Below are positions 1-7,241 of a DNA stretch of 18,687 nt, piece after piece (position 1 is the stretch's first letter; every line of letters begins with the position of its first letter). The DNA is taken from the NCBI GenBank assembly GCA_035461525.1, contig DATHVD010000045.1, positions 1 through 18,687 on the forward strand, written 5' to 3'. The notes under the pieces were generated by a model. It had not been told where the DNA came from. It did no database searches and was given only the letters and a program-made list of their open reading frames with translations. A program made the position numbers and the translations under genes. The DNA comes from JAIBJN01 sp035461525 (lineage in GTDB: Bacteria > Actinomycetota > Thermoleophilia > Gaiellales > Gaiellaceae).

Positions 1-591
1 CTTCGCCCCGACGGGATCCACGGCGTCGCGGGACGTCTCCATCCGCTCGGCCCGGCTCCCGAGCGCCGCCTGGAGCGCCGCCCCCTGCTCGGAGGCGAGC
101 ATCCCCTCGAGGTGGAGCAGCGGGCGCTCGGGATCCCAGTCCAGCCGGAGGTACCGGCGGCGATGGAGCGAATCCTCCTCCTCCCGCTCCAGCCGCTCGT
201 GGCGCCTCACCTCCTGCCAGAGGCTCACGGGGCGCATCCGGGGAGCCCTCCGCGACCACGCCTCATCGGTCTCGGCCGTGGCGAACCTCGTGAGGGGACG
301 GATCTGGTCCCATGAGAGCCGTCGCTCCTCGAAGGCCCCCCGGATCGCGGGGAGCGTGCGAAGCGCCGACGCCACCCGCACCATCTCACGCGTGGTCGAT
401 CGGGCCAGACCCCACCTCGCCGCGAGCCAGGCGGTCATGGAGGTGGCCCCGTCGCGCCGCCAGAGGCGGTGCTCGTCGATGGCGGCGATCCACGCGAGCC
501 GCTCGGCGGAGGCGTCTACGGCCCTCCGGTGACTCTCGTCCATCATCGCCACCGGATCGGGGATGCCTCGGTTCAGCAGCGCCGTCTCCAT
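1..591 (-). CDS. DUF222 (13E12-repeat type) protein, N-terminal part, cut by the window edge
   Basis: A minus-strand frame opens with ATG at 591 and stays open for 197 codons to the window edge, so the C-terminus is missing. The protein is Arg/Glu/Trp-rich and helical. It contains 'WRRDGATSMTAWLAARWGL' (about residues 44-62), which resembles the D-G-x-x-S-x-x-x-W-L core of DUF222, followed by a 'LSWDQIRPLTRFA'-like segment that is also typical. Complete members usually carry an HNH nuclease domain at the C-terminus, which would lie outside this window. These proteins are very abundant in actinobacteria, often as repeated copies linked to mobile DNA; their role is not established. A TACGGT box six bases before the ATG fits a leaderless start, and there is no convincing Shine-Dalgarno site. 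Sure of the family, not of the function. Confidence 0.8.
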   Translation of the reverse strand, partial: METALLNRGIPDPVAMMDESHRRAVDASAERLAWIAAIDEHRLWRRDGATSMTAWLAARWGLARSTTREMVRVASALRTLPAIRGAFEERRLSWDQIRPLTRFATAETDEAWSRRAPRMRPVSLWQEVRRHERLEREEEDSLHRRRYLRLDWDPERPLLHLEGMLASEQGAALQAALGSRAERMETSRDAVDPVGAK

Positions 592-597
592 GCCCGC

Positions 598-603
598 ACC
601 GTA
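598..603 (-). promoter_or_regulatory. Putative -10 box (TACGGT) of the DUF222 gene
   Basis: On the minus strand TACGGT matches TANNNT and ends six bases before the ATG at 591, the geometry of a leaderless transcript. No -35 is evident. The support is spacing only, together with the same arrangement at other genes in this window. Confidence 0.35.
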
Positions 604-656
604 ACAGGCGCGTCTGACATGATCCGCTCGTCAGACCCGCCCGGAACGCGGCGATC

Positions 657-1493
657 CTACCAGCGCGCGATCACCCGGCAGGGGCCGCCGGAGCCCTCCT
701 CCCACGGGATCAGGCCGATGTAGGCGAGCGCGCCGCGCGGCGGCGCCTTGTGCAGGCCGGCCAGGCCCTCGAGGCCGAAACGGTCGGTCGCCAGGAAGTT
801 GATGTGCACCGGGAACGTCGTCGAGTTCCCGGGGTCGAGGCTGATCGTGTCCACGCCGACCGCGGCCACGTCGCGCTTGTCCGCGAGCCACATGGCCGCC
901 TCGCCGCTGAAACCCGGGAAGTTGTAGTTCGGGAACGCCGCGCCGCCCTTGAAGGCGATCGGGTCGTTCACCTTGGCCGCCCAGCCGGAGTCCATCGCCA
1001 CGAGCGCGTTCCTCGGGATGCGGCCGTGTCGGCGCTCGAAGGCGATCAGGTCGTCGACAGTCACCATCGCGTTCGGGTCCTTCTTCGCACGCTTGGAGAT
1101 GTCGACGACGCAGAGCGGCACGAGCAGCTCCTGGAGCGTGATCTGGGGCGAGAGGCGCCCGCCCGGGACGAAGTGGCCGGGAGCGTCCATGTGCGTGCCG
1201 ACGTGCTCTTGCAGCGTCCACTCCTGCGAGTAGAAGCCGCCCGCGGGAATCGTGATCAGCGTCCGCCTCGACGGCGGGTCGAAGCCGAAGACCGGGAAAC
1301 CGGCCCGGAACGTGTGCGTGAGGTCGGCGAAGCGCTTCATCGCCGGGCGCCCGGCGGCCAGGCCGGCGGTGGGGAACGCGGCGGCGACCGCGGCCCCGGC
1401 GGCGCCCATGAGCGCCGTCCGGCGGTCGACCTTCGGCAGCCCCTCCGCCTCGATCCGCTCGCGCACGGCTTCGATCGTGCCCGGAAGGCACAT
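657..1493 (-). CDS. Cyclase-family metal-dependent hydrolase (kynurenine formamidase-like), predicted Tat-exported
   Basis: The protein is 278 aa and starts at an ATG preceded by a good ribosome site (GGAGG, 1497-1505 region). Residues 97-107 read H-V-G-T-H-M-D-A-P-G-H, the metal-binding HxGTHxDxPxH signature of the cyclase/KynB family (kynurenine formamidase, isatin hydrolase and relatives). The N-terminus has a twin arginine (R24-R25) followed by a small-residue hydrophobic stretch (about 28-48) ending near 'AGLAAG', a plausible Tat signal, so the enzyme probably acts outside the membrane after folding with its metal. The substrate cannot be told from sequence. No other tryptophan-degradation gene is nearby, so a kynurenine role is not supported by context. 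The gene has its own promoter and is separated from the upstream M36 gene by a terminator hairpin. Family call firm, export likely, substrate unknown. Confidence 0.87.
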   Translation of the reverse strand: MCLPGTIEAVRERIEAEGLPKVDRRTALMGAAGAAVAAAFPTAGLAAGRPAMKRFADLTHTFRAGFPVFGFDPPSRRTLITIPAGGFYSQEWTLQEHVGTHMDAPGHFVPGGRLSPQITLQELLVPLCVVDISKRAKKDPNAMVTVDDLIAFERRHGRIPRNALVAMDSGWAAKVNDPIAFKGGAAFPNYNFPGFSGEAAMWLADKRDVAAVGVDTISLDPGNSTTFPVHINFLATDRFGLEGLAGLHKAPPRGALAYIGLIPWEEGSGGPCRVIARW

Positions 1494-1524
1494 TGTCCCT
1501 CCTCTCCTCGGGGTGAGGCACTCG

Positions 1525-1553
1525 ACGCTACCGCGCCCGTCGCACGCTTTCAA
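1525..1553 (-). promoter_or_regulatory. Promoter of the cyclase-family gene (-35 TTGAAA, N17, -10 TAGCGT)
   Basis: Reading the minus strand, TTGAAA (1553-1548) is followed after exactly 17 bases by TAGCGT (1530-1525). The transcript would begin about 7 bases downstream, giving a leader of about 25 nt that contains the GGAGG ribosome site and then the ATG at 1493. The promoter lies just beyond the M36 terminator hairpin, so the two minus-strand genes look like separate transcription units. Confidence 0.55.
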
Positions 1554-1562
1554 GACTGAAGC

Positions 1563-1590
1563 CGAGGGGCCGGCCGGCGCCGGCCCCTCG
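1563..1590 (-). terminator. Hairpin terminator after the M36 peptidase gene
   Basis: A perfect 12-bp inverted repeat (1563-1574 with 1579-1590) encloses a 4-base loop. It is almost all G:C and begins 25 bases past the M36 stop codon. No run of U follows on the minus strand, which is common for high-GC actinobacterial terminators. It separates M36 from the promoter of the cyclase-family gene. Confidence 0.65.
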
Positions 1591-1615
1591 ACGGTGGTCG
1601 TGTGGCTCGAAGCGT

Positions 1616-4600
1616 CTACTCGGAGAACTGCGCTCCGTCCACGCTCGGCGTGCTCGACTGGAGCTGGAGCTCGGCCGCCACGACCTGCGTGTTCCGCGCC
1701 GGCAGCGGGGTGCCGATGCGGCAGTCGGTCTCGTGCCGCGGGTCGGCGTCCTGCTTGCCCTGGAACGACGTCTGCCCGGTGCACTGGTTGTCGACGACGC
1801 GGAGCAGCACGTGCGTCGCCGTCGTGCGCGGGACGTTGAACGTCCTCAGGGTGAGCGCAGGCGCGACCGGCCGCGGATTGTCGGCCGGGAACGCGTTGCT
1901 CCGGCTCTTGAGGATTCGCCGCCAGCCCGTGCCGACGGCCGGGTCGCACGTCGGGTTCGCAGCGGCGCCCGCCGTGCAGGCGTAGAGCTCGAACGACCGC
2001 AGGGCGACGAACCGGTTCTGGCCCGGAACGAGCATCGCGCTCGCCTTCGCCACGTCGAAGGTTCGCGGGCCCGCGAACGTCACGAGCACCTGGCGCCCCT
2101 GCGCGGGCGCGCCGGTCGCCGACCAGTTGGTCGCCTCCGTGTCGTCGATTAGGTTTCCGTGGTTGGCGCCGTCGCCGCTCGCGGTCGCGCCCTGCGACTG
2201 CGAGGCCCAGTTCGACGGCATGTGGATCGTGATCGTCCTCGACTCGCCGGCGCTGAGGTTGCTCACGTGGAAGCGGACGTGCCCGTATCCCGGCGCCCGG
2301 GCGACGAAGTCGTAGCCCTCGGCGTTCGGGACGAACCCGCTCACCGACGGAATGGGCGTCGTCCGGCCCTCGTAATGGCCGACGAAGACCTGCGCGTCGG
2401 CGATCGGCGCGCCGCCCTCGTCCTTGGCGACGGCGGCGAACGTCAGGGTCGCCTCCCCGTGGAGCGGCGACTCGTAGCTCGGGACCGGGAAGGTGTCCTG
2501 CGTCCCGGTCGTCGAGGCGTCCTCGCCGAAGCCGCGGCGGGCGAACCCGAGCCAGAGGAGATCCTGGTTCGCGCCGCCGAAGCGCATCATGTCGGCGGCG
2601 AGGTACGCGTCGCGGGCGTCGAGGAACGTCGGCGCGGTCGGCATCAGCAGGAAGGCGTCGAACACGATCTGCATCCAGCGCCGGTTCCCCGGGCACTGCG
2701 TCACCGGCCGGTCGCCGTCGGCGCACTCGCGCTGGATCGTCGCCTCGCCCCCGCCGTACCGGTCGACGAACAGCTCGCGGATGCCGTAGTTCGTCGCGCT
2801 CCAGATCTCGCCGTCCGCGTGGACCTGCGGACCGACGATGTCGTAGCCGACGGACCCGAAGTTGAGCGGGTTCGACCGCGTGTACCGCCCCTCCTGCGGG
2901 AAGTCGCCGGCGGACGGCCACGACATGTTGTAGTTGCGGATCGCCCGCGAGGTGTTCCCCGTCACGTAGGGGCCGACCGCCCAGGCCATGTCGCCGCCCG
3001 GGAGGAGGTCGTACTCGTTCAGGTACTCCATCGCGACGAAGTCGGCGTAGCTCTCGCCCATCGCGCCGGCATGGAAGCCCATGCGGTTGGCGCCCTTGCC
3101 GATCATCCGGTTCTCGATCATGTGCGTGTACTCGTGCCCGATCACGGCCATGTCGTAGTCGCCGTCCACGCACGGTGCGTAGAAGGCGCCGGGGATCGGC
3201 TGCCAGAGGAACATGGCCGACTGGGACGGGGTCCCGTCCGGCAGCGTCCGCATGAACGCGTTGTCACGCCCCGCGTACGTCGGCGGTCCATGGGAGACGG
3301 CGCCGGCCTGCACCATCCCGATGAGCGGGTCGTTCTCGGCCGTTCCCATGCCGAAGTTGTGCTCCTGCGCGTTCCACGCCTGCTCGGAGAAGCCGAGGTG
3401 GTACGACCAGTTGTGCATCCGGTTGTGCCCGGCGAACAGGTTCGTGGTCGCGGCGTCGATGTCGTTTCCGGATCCCACGACGAGCACGTCCGGGTTGCAC
3501 TCCTCCTCGAACCAGACGTTCCGGAACGGGTAGACGTAGTCCCGGGTGGCGCTGACCGGCTGGTACTGGCTCGGTCCTGGGAACAGGAAGTTGAACCAGT
3601 TCTCCGCGCTCCGCGCGTAGTTGCCGGTCGTGGTGAAGGTCGAGGCCCCCGCCGGTGGGATCACGTCCCACGGGAAGGCCGGGTGCGGCGACGAGTCGGC
3701 GAGCTCGAGCTTGCAGGCCGGCGCGCCCTGCCAGCACCAGAGGTCGCGCGTGTCCGCGCTCGGGTAGTTCCACGGGTACCGGTTGAGCGGCGTCATCTGC
3801 GGATACGCCGGGAAGACCTTCCACTTCGGATTGTCGAGCGCGTGGTAGACGACCGACTCGCGGAAGAGCACGCGCCCGTTCCGGGCGTCCACGACCTGCC
3901 AGTAGGCCTCGGCGTGACCGTGGTCGTCTCCCGCGACGACCGTCGTCTCGAAGGCGCGGATGGCGCCGTTCCGCGTCGGGAACGCCGCCGCCCGCACGCT
4001 CTGAGGCTCGTCGAAGCCTTCGACCTCGAGCCTCGTCCAGCCGCTCTCCCTCCCCTCGACGGACACGTCCGCGAGGGCGGCGTCCTCGCCGACGGCCTCC
4101 GCTGCGGCCACCCAGGCCTCGCGGGCGGTCAGCTCCGCGGTCCCCGTGAGCTCCGTGTCGCCCGCGAGCCGGGAGGAGACGTACGCGACGCTCCAGCCCG
4201 TGTCCGCCGAGCCGACCACGCCGACGACGAGCGCGCCGTCGGGCGACGCGGCAAGACCGCCGAACGTCTGCCGGAAGAGGACCGCGTGGCCGCTGCTTCC
4301 CCGCAGCTCTCCCTCGCTCACGAGCTCGAGCCCGTCGAGGCTGGAGAGCCGGAACAGCTTCTTGTTCTCATCGAGCCAGGCGAAGGCTGCGTCCGCGGCC
4401 GTGTCCGCTCCGATGCCGGTCGCCAGGAAGCCGCCGTGCCGGAGCAGGGACTGCGGCGTCCCGAGCTCGTTGAAGCGAGCCGTCGCCCCTAACGCCTCGA
4501 CCGCCGCGAGCTGGGCGGCCGTCGGCTCGACGCCCGCCGGTCTCACGTCGAGGTTCGCAACCTCGACCGGATGGATCTCGCCGATGTCGACGACCGCCCA

Positions 4601-4696
4601 CGCTGTCGGGCCGGCGCTCAGCGCGAGCGCGGCGACGACGCCGACGAGTACGCTCCGCAACCCTTTCGGGTGCGAAGACCCCCTTCTCGCATCCAT
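1616..4696 (-). CDS. Secreted M36 family (fungalysin-type) zinc metallopeptidase
   Basis: The 1026-aa protein opens with a Sec-type signal (residues 1-34, hydrophobic core 'VLVGVVAALALSAG', cleavage likely after A-W-A). A propeptide region of about 240 residues resembling the FTP/PepSY prodomain follows. The catalytic domain (about 290-730) has H521-E522-Y-T-H525 and a downstream G-E548-S-Y-A-D segment, the zinc-binding HExxH plus Glu arrangement of M36 peptidases. After about residue 745 there is a carboxypeptidase-regulatory-like beta domain ('GGAPIADAQVFVG'), and from about 825 a discoidin/F5-8C-like region with several cysteines, probably for binding a surface or polymer. The likely role is degradation of extracellular protein, with maturation by prodomain removal. 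The ATG at 4696 has a purine-rich ribosome site (GGGGGAAG). The upstream leader contains two hairpins. Family confident; C-terminal domain names tentative. Confidence 0.9.
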   Translation of the reverse strand: MDARRGSSHPKGLRSVLVGVVAALALSAGPTAWAVVDIGEIHPVEVANLDVRPAGVEPTAAQLAAVEALGATARFNELGTPQSLLRHGGFLATGIGADTAADAAFAWLDENKKLFRLSSLDGLELVSEGELRGSSGHAVLFRQTFGGLAASPDGALVVGVVGSADTGWSVAYVSSRLAGDTELTGTAELTAREAWVAAAEAVGEDAALADVSVEGRESGWTRLEVEGFDEPQSVRAAAFPTRNGAIRAFETTVVAGDDHGHAEAYWQVVDARNGRVLFRESVVYHALDNPKWKVFPAYPQMTPLNRYPWNYPSADTRDLWCWQGAPACKLELADSSPHPAFPWDVIPPAGASTFTTTGNYARSAENWFNFLFPGPSQYQPVSATRDYVYPFRNVWFEEECNPDVLVVGSGNDIDAATTNLFAGHNRMHNWSYHLGFSEQAWNAQEHNFGMGTAENDPLIGMVQAGAVSHGPPTYAGRDNAFMRTLPDGTPSQSAMFLWQPIPGAFYAPCVDGDYDMAVIGHEYTHMIENRMIGKGANRMGFHAGAMGESYADFVAMEYLNEYDLLPGGDMAWAVGPYVTGNTSRAIRNYNMSWPSAGDFPQEGRYTRSNPLNFGSVGYDIVGPQVHADGEIWSATNYGIRELFVDRYGGGEATIQRECADGDRPVTQCPGNRRWMQIVFDAFLLMPTAPTFLDARDAYLAADMMRFGGANQDLLWLGFARRGFGEDASTTGTQDTFPVPSYESPLHGEATLTFAAVAKDEGGAPIADAQVFVGHYEGRTTPIPSVSGFVPNAEGYDFVARAPGYGHVRFHVSNLSAGESRTITIHMPSNWASQSQGATASGDGANHGNLIDDTEATNWSATGAPAQGRQVLVTFAGPRTFDVAKASAMLVPGQNRFVALRSFELYACTAGAAANPTCDPAVGTGWRRILKSRSNAFPADNPRPVAPALTLRTFNVPRTTATHVLLRVVDNQCTGQTSFQGKQDADPRHETDCRIGTPLPARNTQVVAAELQLQSSTPSVDGAQFSE

Positions 4697-4712
4697 CGTC
4701 TTCCCCCTTTGA

Positions 4713-4779
4713 CGAGTGCGGATGCACCGCCCCCGTGCCGCACTCGGTGTCGGTGCGGAACCTCCGACCTCTGCGGAGG
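4713..4779 (-). promoter_or_regulatory. Two hairpins in the leader of the M36 gene
   Basis: A 9-bp perfect inverted repeat (4713-4721 with 4738-4746) lies about 16 bases upstream of the M36 start codon, just ahead of the ribosome site. A second 6-bp stem with a 7-base loop (4761-4766 with 4774-4779) lies further up. Both would be in the 5' leader if transcription starts near the AT-rich patch at about 4789-4796 (minus strand CTACTAAT). They could modulate translation or mRNA stability, or bind a protein. I recognise no riboswitch class. Confidence 0.35.
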
Positions 4780-4838
4780 CACGCCAGAATTAGTAGACGA
4801 TCGGGGGCGGATCGGCCAGCCCGCCGCCGGGGGCGGGC

Positions 4839-4844
4839 TAGACT
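4839..4844 (+). promoter_or_regulatory. -10 box (TAGACT) for a leaderless transcript of the GT-PHP operon
   Basis: TAGACT lies seven bases before the ATG at 4852, so the predicted transcription start coincides with the start codon. There is no Shine-Dalgarno sequence before this ATG. This supports the start at 4852 over a start further upstream in the same open frame at 4735. No good -35 is visible. Confidence 0.5.
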
Positions 4845-4851
4845 CGGTTCG

Positions 4852-6633
4852 ATGAGCCTGCGCGTCTGCATGGTGACCCCGTTCGCGTGGTCGCAGCCGC
4901 ATTCCGTGAACGACCACGTCGAGGATGCCGCGGCCGAGCTCGAGCGGCGGGGGCACGAGGTCGTCGTCCTCGCGCCCTCCGGCCGAACGACCGACCTCGC
5001 CGCCGGGCGGCGGGCATTGCGCCGCCTCGTCCACGACGCGACGCCGCTCGAGGGCGTCGTCGCGCTCGGCCCCGCCCTCCCGGTCTCGCGCCGCAGCCGC
5101 CTCGGCGTCCCCATCGGCGTGCGCGCGAACCTCGGGCTCGCTCTCACGCGGGATCATTTCGACCTCGTCCACGCCCACGACCCGGGCCTCCCCAGCCTCT
5201 CGTATCTCGCGCTGCGCGACGGGCCCGGGCTGGGCGTCGCTACCTTCCACTCCGTCGAGCGCCTCGCCTACCCGCCCGGAAAGAAGCAGCGCGAGCGCCT
5301 GCTCGGCCGCGTCGACGCGCTCACGGCCTCGAGCGAGGCGGTCGCGCGCGCAGCCGCGAAGCGCTTCCCCGGCGACTACCGCGTCCTCCCGCGCGGGATC
5401 GACCTCGAGCGCTTCCGACCGGGGGAGGAGCGTGCCCGCTTCGTCCTCGAGTGGCGCTCGGACGAGCTGCCGCGCCTGCGCGCGGCCTTCCGCGCGCTGG
5501 CCGCCCTCGACGGCTGGGAGCTCGTGATCCTGCGGACGACCCCGCTCGCCGGGCGACCCTACGTCCCGCGCGCCCTCCGCGATCGCGTCTCCGTCCGGAC
5601 CGCACGAGACGCGCGCGGCCGCGCGCTCGAGCTGGAGGGGGCCGCAGGCCTCGTCCCGGCCGCCCGCGGCAACGACCGCCTGCCCTTCGAGGCCGCAGCG
5701 GCCGGCGTGCCGCTCGTTCAGCCGCCCGGCGTGCACGAGCAGCCCCAGCTCGTCGAGGCGGCCCTCGCGCGCCTCGCCGAGGACGAGCGCTGGCGCACTA
5801 CGAGCTCGAAGAAGGCCCTGACGGGCGTCGAGCCCGAGAGCCTCGAACGCCTCGGCGACCAGCTCGAGTCGGTCTACCGCTCCGTCCTCGGCAAGCGCCG
5901 CGCGTCCCGGCGGCAGACCGCCGACCCGCTCGCCGACCGGCCCCTCGTCCTCGCCGACCTGCACATGCACACGGAGCGCTCCCACGACTGCTCGGTCCCC
6001 GTTCCCGACCTCCTCGACCACGCCGAGGCGATCGGGCTCGGCGCGATCGCGGTCACGGATCACAACGTCTTCGCCGGCGCCGAGGAGGCTGTCGAGCTCG
6101 CGCGGCGGCGCGACCTCACGGTCATCCCGGGCGAGGAGGTGAAGACGTCCGCGGGCGAGGTGATCGGTCTCTTCCTCCGGGAGGAGGTCCCGCGCGGGAT
6201 GTCCATGGGAGACACGATCGCCGCCATCCGCGAGCAGGGCGGCGTCGTCTACCTCCCTCACCCCTTCGACCGGCTGCACACGATCCCCGACGCCCCGACG
6301 CTCCACCGGCACCTGGCCGAGATCGACGTTTTCGAGGTCTACAACGCGCGCCTCCTCTTCGAGGGCTACAACGACGAGGCGCTGCGCTTCGCGCGCAAGT
6401 ACAACCTGACGATGGGCGCCGGCTCCGACGCGCACGTGCTCCAGGGGGTCGGCACGGGCCTCGTCCGCATGCGCGCGTTCGAGACACCGGAGGAGTTCCT
6501 CATCAGCCTGCGCAGCGCGGAGATCGTGCGCCGCCCGAAGTCGCTCCTCTACCTGCAGGGGCTGAAGTGGATGGCAGGGATTCGGGCGTCGCGGCGCGAA
6601 TCCCACGAGAGAATGACCTCGGCGAACCGCTAG
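4852..6633 (+). CDS. Fusion of a GT4-like glycosyltransferase and a PHP-domain phosphoesterase
   Basis: This 593-aa protein has two parts. Residues 1 to about 350 look like a GT-B, family 4-type glycosyltransferase: the N-terminus 'LRVCMVTPFAW', 'ERRGHEVVVLAP', 'FDLVHAHDPGLP', a G-I-D-L-E-R-F acceptor-side segment and a degenerate donor motif 'LPFEAAAAGVPLV'. Residues about 365-560 form a PHP domain with a complete metal-ligand set: D369-L-H371-M-H373, T-D403-H404-N, G-E428-E, P-H470-P and G-S-D526-A-H528. PHP domains hydrolyse phosphate esters using two or three metals. The fusion could couple sugar transfer with removal of a phosphate from a glycan, lipid carrier or nucleotide, but no substrate can be named. 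It is the first gene of a four-gene operon and appears leaderless. Domain calls confident, pathway unknown. Confidence 0.85.
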   Translation: MSLRVCMVTPFAWSQPHSVNDHVEDAAAELERRGHEVVVLAPSGRTTDLAAGRRALRRLVHDATPLEGVVALGPALPVSRRSRLGVPIGVRANLGLALTRDHFDLVHAHDPGLPSLSYLALRDGPGLGVATFHSVERLAYPPGKKQRERLLGRVDALTASSEAVARAAAKRFPGDYRVLPRGIDLERFRPGEERARFVLEWRSDELPRLRAAFRALAALDGWELVILRTTPLAGRPYVPRALRDRVSVRTARDARGRALELEGAAGLVPAARGNDRLPFEAAAAGVPLVQPPGVHEQPQLVEAALARLAEDERWRTTSSKKALTGVEPESLERLGDQLESVYRSVLGKRRASRRQTADPLADRPLVLADLHMHTERSHDCSVPVPDLLDHAEAIGLGAIAVTDHNVFAGAEEAVELARRRDLTVIPGEEVKTSAGEVIGLFLREEVPRGMSMGDTIAAIREQGGVVYLPHPFDRLHTIPDAPTLHRHLAEIDVFEVYNARLLFEGYNDEALRFARKYNLTMGAGSDAHVLQGVGTGLVRMRAFETPEEFLISLRSAEIVRRPKSLLYLQGLKWMAGIRASRRESHERMTSANR

Positions 6634-6656
6634 GGACTCGCCGCAGGCGACTCCCC

Positions 6657-7241
6657 GTGCCAGTGTCCGCAGACGACATCTCCGAGCGCTACCTGAAGAA
6701 GGCGATCGCCGAGGTCAACGAGCTCGGCCACGAGATCGCGCAGGCGGCCGGCTCGGAGCGCGTGCCCGTGCTCGGCTCGGGCCATCCGCTCGCCGACGTC
6801 TTCCTCCTCAAGATGCGGCCGCAGACCGCCGAGGTGCACGAGGGCGTCGCCTTCTTCGGCCGCTCCGGGCAGGCGGTGCTGAAGTCGCTGCAGCGTCTCC
6901 GCGTCGACCCGACGGCGATCTACGGGACGAACTGCCTCAAGTACGAGGGGGTCGAGGAGGAGGACGCGCACCGCTGGCTGACACGCGAGCTGCACGTGGT
7001 CCAGCCGAAGATCGTCGTCGTCATGGGGCAAGATGCGCTGGCATGCCTGAACGCCGTCAGGTTCCCCCTCGGCGCGGAGATCGAGGACCGGCCGGGGGAG
7101 ATCCAGCCCTTCACGCCCACGATCGAGGCGCTCGTGACACCCGACGTGGACTCCTCGCTGGACGAGCAGCGGACGAAACGGGCGTTCTGGGCCGCCTTCA
7201 AGGCCCTGGGCCCGTGGTGGTCCGAGCTGCCGCCGTACTAG
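6657..7241 (+). CDS. Divergent uracil-DNA glycosylase superfamily protein
   Basis: The protein is 194 aa from GTG at 6657 (GTG at 6663 is in frame and equally possible). The overall pattern follows UDG family 4/5: 'GVAFFGRSGQAVLKSL' (63-78) parallels the G-x-P-F-V-G-x-A-G motif, 'IYGTNCLKY' (88-96) parallels 'vyitNvvKcRP', 'QPKIVVVMGQDAL' (116-128) the central strand, and 'KRAFWAAFKAL' (174-184) the final helix. Two expected features are missing. The four iron-sulphur cysteines of family 4 are not there (only C93 and C130 occur), and the His-Pro-Ser catalytic loop reads V-T-P-D near 160-163. It may therefore excise a different base, work by another mechanism, or have lost catalysis. It follows the GT-PHP gene by 23 bases and overlaps the next gene by 28. 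Superfamily likely, activity uncertain. Confidence 0.7.
   Translation: MPVSADDISERYLKKAIAEVNELGHEIAQAAGSERVPVLGSGHPLADVFLLKMRPQTAEVHEGVAFFGRSGQAVLKSLQRLRVDPTAIYGTNCLKYEGVEEEDAHRWLTRELHVVQPKIVVVMGQDALACLNAVRFPLGAEIEDRPGEIQPFTPTIEALVTPDVDSSLDEQRTKRAFWAAFKALGPWWSELPPY

Noticed and set aside
1494..3173. Apparent 560-residue N-terminal extension of the cyclase-family protein
   Set aside because: It is read-through in a shadow frame of the M36 gene. The real start at 1493 has a ribosome site, a promoter and a Tat signal directly after it.
2159..4492. Very long open frame on the plus strand opposite the M36 gene
   Set aside because: It is rich in Arg, Val, Asp and His with no recognisable domain, as expected for the antisense frame of a high-GC gene, and the opposite strand carries a clear signal peptide and HExxH peptidase.
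4735..4851. Upstream ATG start for the GT-PHP gene
   Set aside because: The added residues are Arg-rich and the region holds the TAGACT box and hairpins; the GT fold begins at 4852.
4618..6606. Long minus-strand open frame opposite the GT-PHP gene
   Set aside because: It shows only repetitive Arg/Glu/Ala composition and no domain, whereas the plus strand has a complete PHP ligand set.
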